DNA of 64,000 bases from Entomortierella parvispora (taxonomy: Eukaryota; Mortierellomycota; Mortierellomycetes; Mortierellales; Mortierellaceae): contig OY752152.1 of assembly GCA_963573315.1 (NCBI GenBank), forward strand, positions 903,501 to 967,500, given 5' to 3'. A program made the translations under genes and the position numbers. The notes beneath the pieces are model-generated. The model searched no databases and was not told the origin of the DNA. It saw nothing but the letters and a program-made list of their open reading frames with translations. This document shows positions 57,108 through 64,000 of the stretch, piece by piece. Within the stretch, counting starts at the first letter, position 1, and each line of letters starts with the position of its first letter.

Positions 57108-59646
57108 ATGGTCAACACCAAAGTCGAAGATCCTTCCCTCGCCTCCTTAGACGGCAAGATCCAGTATCCTCCCGTCCACCGCTCCGACCTCACCTACACT
57201 CAACATGGCGTCACTGTGGCCGATCCGTACAGGTGGTTGGAGGATATGAAGTCGCAAGAAACCAAGACCTTCATCGAGGAGCAGAACAGGCTCACTGCCG
57301 AAGTTGTGAACAAGTTTGAGGACAAACAAAAGTTCAAGGAGCGGTAAGCATGTCAAGTCTTCATCATCTCCATGAAGAAACTCCTAATGAGAACAATGAG
57401 AACATGTTCATTCTTCTTTTTTTTTTTTTTGTGCACGCCAGTTTGACTGAGCTCTTTGACTTTGAGCGTTTTGGATCTCCTACCAAGCACGGCGATTACT
57501 ATTACTACACCTACAACTCAGGTCTGCAGTCTCAGAATGTATTGTACCAGAAAGACACCTTGGATTCTGAACCACGCGTTTTTTTGGATCCCAACGCGCT
57601 GGATTCGGACGGAACAGTGGCACTGCAATCTCGCAGCTTCTCGCACACTGGAAAGCTGTTTGCCTACGCCATCTCCAGATCGGGGTCTGACTGGAGCACG
57701 ATCTATCTCAAGGACTGTCATGGGAACATGCTGGACGATGTCGTCGAGTGGGCAAAGCTCACCAATATTGTCTTCACCCATGATGACAAGGGTTTCTACT
57801 ACCTTGTGAGTTGGTGCTACAATTCTTTTTTTGTCTCTTTTTTTTTTTTTTTTTTTTTTTTGGTGACTAATCGTTAAACACTCAAAAGTCCTATGAAAGG
57901 CCCGATGCGGATGCTGTCAAGGAAGGCGTCGAGACTGGTGCCAATATCAACCAGCGACTGCTCTACCACAGGATCGGAACACATCAGTCTGAAGATATTC
58001 TCGTCCACCAAGACAACGAGAACCCTGAACATAAGTTTTGGCCCAAGATGTCTCATGACGGAAAGTACCTTGTCATGAACGTCAAAAAAGGCACGAGAGC
58101 CGCTTGTATGGTGTACATTGGTGATCTCGAAGCCACCGACAATGTCATCGTCTTGGGTCACAACTGGAACAAAATTGTCGACAGCTTCGACGCGAACTAT
58201 GTATAGTAAGTATCGTTGGTGTCTTTCAAAGATAATTCAGAGCGAGCGCCGTACCCCTTCTGACTTTGCTAACTCATTCTCCTAAATGCCAGCTTGACCA
58301 ACGATGATACTGTTTTCTATTTCCGGACAAACAAGGATGCTCCTCGTTACAAGATTGTCAAATACGATCTTGCAAAGCCGGAGGAGGTAAGAAAAAAAAG
58401 CGTTGTTGTGTTTAAGGATTGTGAGGATTGTATCTGGCTCCAACATTTTCGCGCTGCCATGACTGCTAATGTTCAATTGGGCATGGTTTGTTTCTAGGGG
58501 TTCATCGACCTTGTGCCTCAGTCCGAGGACGTCTTGGCTGAGAGTTCGGTTGTGGATGGCGACAAGTTGATTCTGAAATACATGCGTGATGTCAAAGATG
58601 TCGTCGTTGTTCACGACTTGTCTTCTGGACAGTTTCTCTATCAGATCCCATTTCCCGTTGGCACCCTCCACGAAATTGTTGGCAAACGCGAGAGCAAAGA
58701 CTTCTTTATCTTCCTCAGTTCTTTCCTCACCCCAGGCACCACCTACAACTACGACTTTGGCGTAGAGGATCAAGAGAAGCGTCTAACGATCTATCAAGAG
58801 ATGGAAGTCAAAGACTTTGACAATAGACTGTTCGAGACCAAGCAGATCTTTTACGATAGCAAAGATGGCACCAAGATTCCCATGTTCATCACCCATCGAA
58901 AAGACATTGTCTTTGATGGACAAAACCCAACATTTTTGCTTGGCTACGGTGGCTTCAACAGCTCGCTTCGGGCCGGGTGCACGCTTGCCTATCTCGTCTT
59001 CCTGCAACATTATGGAGGCGTGGTCGCCACTGCCAACCTTCGAGGTGGTGGAGAATACGGTCTAGACTGGCACCGCGCTGGAACAGTGTTAAACAAGCAA
59101 AACACCTTTGACGACTTTCAGTACGCCGCCAAATATCTCATCAACGAAAAGTACACGCAACCTTCCAAGCTCGCCATCAATGGACAATCGAACGGAGGTC
59201 TTCTTGTGGCTGCATGTGTAAACCAGGACCCTGAGCTCTTTGGTGCTGCTGTGGCGGAGGTGGCTGCTACGGACATGTTACGATTCCACAAGTTTACTAT
59301 TGGACACGTTTGGCAATCTGAATTCGGTCATCCAGATGACAATGCCGAGGAATTTCACAACCTTCTCAAGTACTCCCCTCTCCACAACGTGCACAAGAAC
59401 AATCCATACCCAGCTCTCGCCGTGTTCACGTCCGACCATGATGACCGTGTTGTTCCCCTGCACTCGTTCAAGTACATTGCAGAGCTTCAACACACTGCCG
59501 GTCCTTGCACCAATAACCCCCTTATTTTGCGTGTGGAAACCAAAGCTGGACACGGACACGGCAAGCCTCTTGCTAAGCGCATAGAAGAATCCGCTGACAA
59601 GTTTGGATTTATTACCAGCGCCATTGGTGCCACTTGGAGAGATTAG
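57108..59646 (+). CDS. Prolyl oligopeptidase (S9A)
   Basis: Cytosolic serine peptidase that cuts after proline in short peptides. Exons 57108-57343, 57442-57805, 57889-58205, 58293-58386 and 58498-59646, 719 residues, normal for the family. The N-terminal start (YPPVHRSDLTYTQHGVTVADPYRWLED) is typical. A seven-bladed propeller follows, and then the hydrolase domain with GGFNSS, RGGGEYGLDWH, the nucleophile Ser568 in NGQSNGGLL, the acid in SDHDDRVVP and the histidine in AGHGHGKP. No signal peptide. The start is in a strong context (GCCACCATGG). Introns 1 and 2 carry long T runs. It sits between the small peptide gene and FAD monooxygenases. A housekeeping POP is the default reading, and a peptide-maturing one is possible. 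Confidence 0.95.
57838..57861. repeat. Homopolymer T24 in prolyl oligopeptidase intron 2
   Basis: 24 thymines within an 83-nt intron. Similar sense-strand T runs lie in introns of BFR1, ClpX (A23 at 13721-13743 on this strand), the decarboxylase (36824-36840) and the FAD monooxygenase (60409-60422). Confidence 0.95.
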
Positions 59647-59767
59647 CAGCTGTGTCTGTACCCAACTTGTCACAGGCTGCAAAAAGCGGTGTGCAGCAAT
59701 CCAAATAAAATAAAGCCCCTGCAATTGACCTTTTATCGTGTGGTGTGCGCTTGCTGGGTTTACAAGT

Positions 59768-61732
59768 TTAAGGCTCCTTATTCTGCCCATGCTCCTCCTC
59801 GTATCTCCTGGATGGCTTTTGGGGGAGAACGTCAATTGTGCCTCTCTTTGGTGCCAAAGGCAGAAAGGTAGATTGGGGTCTGTACGCGGCGTCCCTCTTG
59901 ATGGTGGAGTTCTTGATGCTAGCTGGGACCCAGTGGAAGGCGACGTAGCGAACAATTCGCTCAAAGTAAGTCTTTTGTTTTTGTACAGATCCAACAGCAG
60001 AAGTAGATGAAGGTTAGAACCACACTATATAGTGTGTACAATCAACGACAAAACTTGATGGGTCGCGCAATAACTACCTGACCGCTCAAGAGCATCTGCA
60101 TCATGCGGCTCGCTTCGACCTGCTTTTCAACATGAGGTTGTCTACGGGAAAGCAATAAAGAGTTTGGGATCAAACGGTTGCTGTGTTGGACATTGCAACT
60201 GGATGTGAGCGTTGGCTATCCATAGGGCTCCTTTACCTTTGTGACTTGTAGTCCTGTAGAGCCTCCTGAATGGACTCAAGGGAGAGCGACTTGAGGTCAT
60301 ACAAACAGTTGGTCAAGATCACAGCGTCCTGCATGGCACACACTGCACCCATTCCGCCGCTTGGGAGAAGTTTGTGGGCAGCTAATATTTGTTTTTTGAT
60401 CAAAAGGCAAAAAAAAAAAAAATGTCAGATGTGCCTCTTCAGTCGTGTCCTCTTGCAGTATCAAAGTCGACGCTATGTTACCATCGCCAATGAGAACCGT
60501 GCGCCCATGGGTCCAGGTCTCGAACAGCTTGTCTTCAAGAAAGACTCTGGAGATACTTTCTTTGGGTGTATGGTCGATCAGATTGCCGATCGTCCTGCCT
60601 CCAGGCAATCGGAACTCCCTGACTGCCTCGATCGCCTCTTCATTTGATTCGGACTTCCATTCGGGATTGCGGAACTTTGCTGCAGTGGCCTCAGCTTGCG
60701 AGTTCAATTGCTCCACGACGAACCAGCAGACACGGTTGTCAGGCACATTGAACTCTGCCCACTAGTTTTACGCCATGGATACCATTAGCAACATAGTGAT
60801 CCCAGTTTCTAGTCTCCACAGACAGGCAACAAAAGTCCTGGTACTTACACTGTAGTTTGTGCCTCGGCCAATAACCTGTGAAAAGACACAGTTTTCCTTG
60901 GCCACGTATGGATATTCCTCGGGGTTTAAAGGATCTGTGGTTCCAACGAGACAAACATAGCCCTTGCACAAGTCCTGTTCATCCGATGGTGGCAGCAAGT
61001 TTTTTTCCTTGAGAGATTCAAAAAGTGATTGGCGGACTCCACTGTAAGCCCCATCAGCGCCCACGACCAAGTCACCCTTATGGGTAGATCCATCCGCGCA
61101 GATGATATGAACGCCATCCTCGACCTCCACCACGGACACGACATTTTTGTTGTAGTAGATTCTCTTTTCTGGAACCTTGGACAATAAGAGTTTGTGCAAC
61201 TCTGGACGGGGGAAGAGGTGGAACTCGTACCCGATGCTAGTAGAAATACAGCGACCTCATAAGTTGTCATTCAAACGAAGCTCTCGACACCAGCTTGTCA
61301 TCAGAAAAGAAAAAGAGGAGTTGACTTACGAGCCATCAAGGTTTGGATCTGGCAGGGCGGCGATGATATCCAGGTTATCGTACATGATGTTGGACTGGTG
61401 ATGACTTCCTTGGTGGGAAATGGCTTTGAGTTCCTCATAAAGACCCAACTGATCAAATGAGGGTAGGATGTTTGCACTCAAGGACATGATAGATCCTGGT
61501 GAGGACAGGGTACTCCAGGTTAGGGGCGATGACATTGGTACAAGTCGCGAAGAGAGACTTTAACACAGAAAGGACAAAGTTCTTAAAACTTGCCTAGGGG
61601 CTTGATCTTGCTGGCTCGCTCATAGATCTCATACGGGATTCCAGCCTTGTCCAAAAGGATCGCCAGATAAAGTCCACCAATACCAGCTCCTGCGATAAGC
61701 ACCTTTGGTGCAGTGTATTCCGTCGTGGACAT
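59768..61732 (-). CDS. FAD-dependent monooxygenase (copy B, intact)
   Basis: Group A flavoprotein monooxygenase of the PHBH fold. Exons on the minus strand: 61732-61594, 61495-61330, 61236-60849, 60761-60482, 60381-60237, 60141-60078 and 59971-59768, 461 residues, all phases matching. The Rossmann FAD motif is at 9-38 (KVLIAGAGIGGLYLAILL, then YEIYERA). FPRPELHKLLL is near 107, the DG motif VVGADGAYSGVR near 155, and the second FAD motif HGRTVLIGDGAAHKLLPSGG near 316. Intron 1 has a GC donor (TAG|GCAAGT), required by the frame to give KPLGSIMSLSAN. Convergent with prolyl oligopeptidase, with 121 bp between stops. Relatives act on aromatic or terpenoid compounds or peptides in secondary metabolism; the substrate is unknown. 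Confidence 0.92.
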
Positions 61733-62143
61733 TGATCAGAGTGGCGTCGCTGGCTGAAAAAAGTAGGGTTGGAAGGTGATTAATGAGAGAGAAACGAAAA
61801 ACGGGAGAAAAGAGGAAAAAGGAAAAAAATGGCGCGGCTATTGGGCGAAAGTCACATTAACTCGAATGTCGAACAGCCGCACATCGACCATGGCACTACA
61901 CAGCATCGATAAGTGCACAATTGGACTTTGGGATTGCTCTCATTTTGGCGAAGGGACCTCCAATAGCCATCGACATGCACCTCATGCAATACGCCTTCTT
62001 TTGTTGAGAACAGGACAGACTGTTGTTCGTGGACGGGCAACGAAGATGCCTCTCTTTATTTCGGTGTCATTCCCCCTCCCTTTCTCCTCCAGCGATGACA
62101 GATATGTCTCCCGCATCCTAGACTTGGATTGACCAATTGGCAC

Positions 62144-63230
62144 CTAAAGAGCTACTGCTGTCGCCTCTTCATCTCTCCCTTCGTTTTTCTTCATTTCTTC
62201 TTCATAACGTCGAGAGGGTCGTTGAGGAAGAATATCGATTGTCCCTCTGTTCGCCGCGAGAGGCAAAAAGTTCAACTGAGGACGGTAGGCTGCATCTTTT
62301 CTCATCGAAGCATCCTTGATACTCGCTGGAATCCAGTTGAAAGCAATTTTGCGGATGATACGTTCCACCAACGTCTATCGGATTCAGCAAAGGTCATCAG
62401 CTTGGACATTAGATAGTTCTCGACCGTGTTTTCTGCTTTTTTTTTCTGGGAGGGATGTCTTACCTGGCCATTCAAGAAGATGGCCATGAGTTTGCTGGCT
62501 TGAAATTGCTTCTTGACATGAGGGTATCTGTAAGACGCAAAAAAAAATGAGAACTTGATGCACCGTAGACCTTCACTCTGCTCACCATCGTCTGTTACCT
62601 TTGCGACTTGTAGTCTTGAAGAGCTTCCTGGATGGACTCAGGTGAGAGAGACTTGAGGTCGTAGAGGCAGTTTGTCAGAATCACGGCGTCCTGCATTGCA
62701 CAAACGGCTCCTTGCCCAGCGCTGGGAAGCAGCTAATCGAGGGATCGATGAGTCTAAACAGAGTAAGAATCGTGGACACAATAATGGGGGCGGGGCTGCA
62801 GAATAAACAAAACTAATGCACGAGAGCGTTCAACCCACCTTGTGTGCAGCTGAGGGAAATGAGAGCGAACGGGTTGATCGATGTCAGTGTCCAATCGTCT
62901 GGTTTTTTGTTTTTCATTTTCATTTTCGTGCCAGACAGGCTTGCATGCAATTGGACTCACCGTCTCCAATGAGTACAGTCCGGCCGTGGGTCCATGTTTT
63001 GAACAATTTGTCCTCAAGAAAGACCCGTGAAATGTTGTCTCTGGGCGTGTGGTTGATCAAATTGCCAAGAGTCCCGCTTGGGACACGAAAGTCTTTCACG
63101 GCCTCAATCATTTGTCCATGAAATTCGGGACTCCATTCAGAGTTTCGAAACTTGATCTCCTCATATTCGGCCTCGGTTGCCAACTAATAGATAATTCTCC
63201 GGTACATTGAACTTTGCCCACTGGGAGACG
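62144..63230 (-). pseudogene. 5'-truncated FAD-dependent monooxygenase (copy C)
   Basis: Downstream exons correspond one to one with copy B: 62961 upward (EDKLFKTWTHGRTVLIGDG), 62849-62839 (11 nt, AHK), 62732-62599 (LLPSAGQGAVCAMQDAVILT), 62527-62464 and 62374-62144 (ending RRYEEEMKKNEGRDEEA). Exons 1-3 with the first FAD-binding fold are missing; upstream of 63230 the sequence passes into the flank of another gene. A stop (TAG at 63184-63186) and a small deletion replace the WFVVEQ motif after WAKFNVPEN. The 134 + 11 nt exons equal B's single 145-nt exon, so one of the two changed an intron. The remaining reading frame lacks the FAD entry and should be inactive. Confidence 0.8.
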
Positions 63231-63484
63231 AGTGATATTCAGGATATTAGAAAAAAACTTTCTCTGTACAGTAAGGACTTTATTTGACTGAAGAAAGAGG
63301 ACAGAGTGCTTAGAGAAAGAAAGCAGTATGCGGGCAAAGAAGACATAAACAAATGTTTGGCATCACCTGGGTGGAGTAACAGCAACGAGAGGAGGGAGGT
63401 GGAAGTAAGATATGTACAGTAAACAATGCGCAGGAAGAGACAGTCACCTACATCAAGCTCATCCCTAGTTGCGGCGGAGAGCAT
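63231..63484. other. Junction between truncated monooxygenase and next gene
   Basis: About 250 bp without coding likeness, presumably the 3' flank of the right-edge gene. The truncation point of copy C falls at its left side, near 63230. Confidence 0.4.
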
Positions 63485-64000
63485 TTATACCTTTCTCAAA
63501 AAGGTTTTAAACTCGGGAGTTCGGGTCGTTTCGATCCTAGTGTGTGCGGAACGAACAATGCTGATCACTCGGCCTTTTCCTGACGATACGGCTTTACAAA
63601 CCGGAGACAGTCCCCGTTCAATGGTGCTTTTAAGATCACTCCAGATCTTTATCTGGGCACCGATCGTCCCCAGCTCTGAAAGGTTGTCGGGGATGGTAGC
63701 ATCTCGTGCATGGACCATAACGTAGAGATTCCCACATTTAAACATGAGATACACCGACATGGATTGCCCAATCACTTGCCATCCTGGAAGAACGGCGTCA
63801 CGAACGCCATATGTATCCTCAATAATGTCAAGTGCATCTTTCAGAGAGAGACCGATTCGGACCAAATCCTTGGCATTTTTCAGTTTCAGGCCTTTTTGTG
63901 CGTGTGAGGTGACTTCCCCCACGCCCACCTCACAAACAGTCTTGTTATACCCATCCTTGATCTCCAGTGCGAGGTCAGGCTCTTTCCGACTTTTACAGCC
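63485..64000 (-). CDS. 3' part of an unknown gene with nuclease-like motif spacing
   Basis: Open on the minus strand from the right edge to TGA-type stop at 63485, about 171 residues seen; the 5' part lies outside. The visible start reads KSRKEPDLALEIKDGYNKTV, then CEVGVGEV. A proline-aspartate, then an E-x-G or E-V pair about 20 residues on, is the spacing of PD-(D/E)XK restriction-like nucleases (PD...E-x-K), although the final lysine is not evident. After that come KNAKDLVRIGLSLKDALDII, QVIGQSMSVYLMFKCGNLYVMVH and a helical end. No family is certain. In fungi of this group such genes are multicopy and sit near mobile or decayed regions, as here beside the truncated monooxygenase. Nuclease assignment is inference only. 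Confidence 0.5.
   Translation of the reverse strand, partial: GCKSRKEPDLALEIKDGYNKTVCEVGVGEVTSHAQKGLKLKNAKDLVRIGLSLKDALDIIEDTYGVRDAVLPGWQVIGQSMSVYLMFKCGNLYVMVHARDATIPDNLSELGTIGAQIKIWSDLKSTIERGLSPVCKAVSSGKGRVISIVRSAHTRIETTRTPEFKTFLRKV

Overview
The window is nuclear DNA of a filamentous fungus. Genes are split by many short GT-AG introns (about 60-120 nt). The content is fungal: homocitrate synthase (aminoadipate lysine pathway), a Gti1/Pac2 (WOPR) regulator, BFR1, several F-box/LRR proteins and a secreted copper-oxidase-like protein. Copine and FIST genes, glutamine-rich disordered proteins and an F-box repertoire point to Mucoromycota, most likely Mortierellomycotina. That placement is inference from protein character, not from a marker gene.

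Layout. 0-11.4 kb: a FIST-domain gene (cut by the left edge) divergent from Mediator subunit MED6, then homocitrate synthase, a copine with a long Pro/Gln/Tyr repeat tail, and BFR1. 11.6-22 kb: mitochondrial ClpX, a frameshifted relic, a GNAT acetyltransferase, a second relic, and a large NOL11/Utp8-like nucleolar protein. 22-31 kb: an F-box/LRR relic, a three-finger C2H2 transcription factor and an intact F-box/LRR gene. 31-38 kb: a secreted LPMO-like protein with a histidine brace, a mitochondrial Tim44/mL45-like protein, a four-helix membrane protein and a PLP group II decarboxylase. 38-49 kb: poly(A)-binding protein, another F-box/LRR gene, a disordered unknown protein and a Gti1/Pac2 regulator with a 19-nt first exon. 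49-53 kb: a PI31-like gene divergent from HBS1. 53-64 kb: the most accessory-looking stretch, with a relic FAD monooxygenase, a small secreted cysteine-rich peptide gene, prolyl oligopeptidase, an intact FAD monooxygenase, a 5'-truncated third monooxygenase copy, and an unknown gene with nuclease-like spacing running off the right edge.

Most of the window is ordinary housekeeping: transcription (MED6), ribosome biogenesis (NOL11-like), mRNA binding and rescue (PABP, HBS1, BFR1), and mitochondrial protein handling (ClpX, mL45-like). The right-hand 11 kb is the candidate region for something new: a promoter-equipped 46-residue secreted peptide beside a proline-specific oligopeptidase and a local family of FAD monooxygenases. 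This resembles fungal ribosomal-peptide clusters in outline, but it is unproven. Exon borders below were set by hand from splice consensus and reading-frame continuity.
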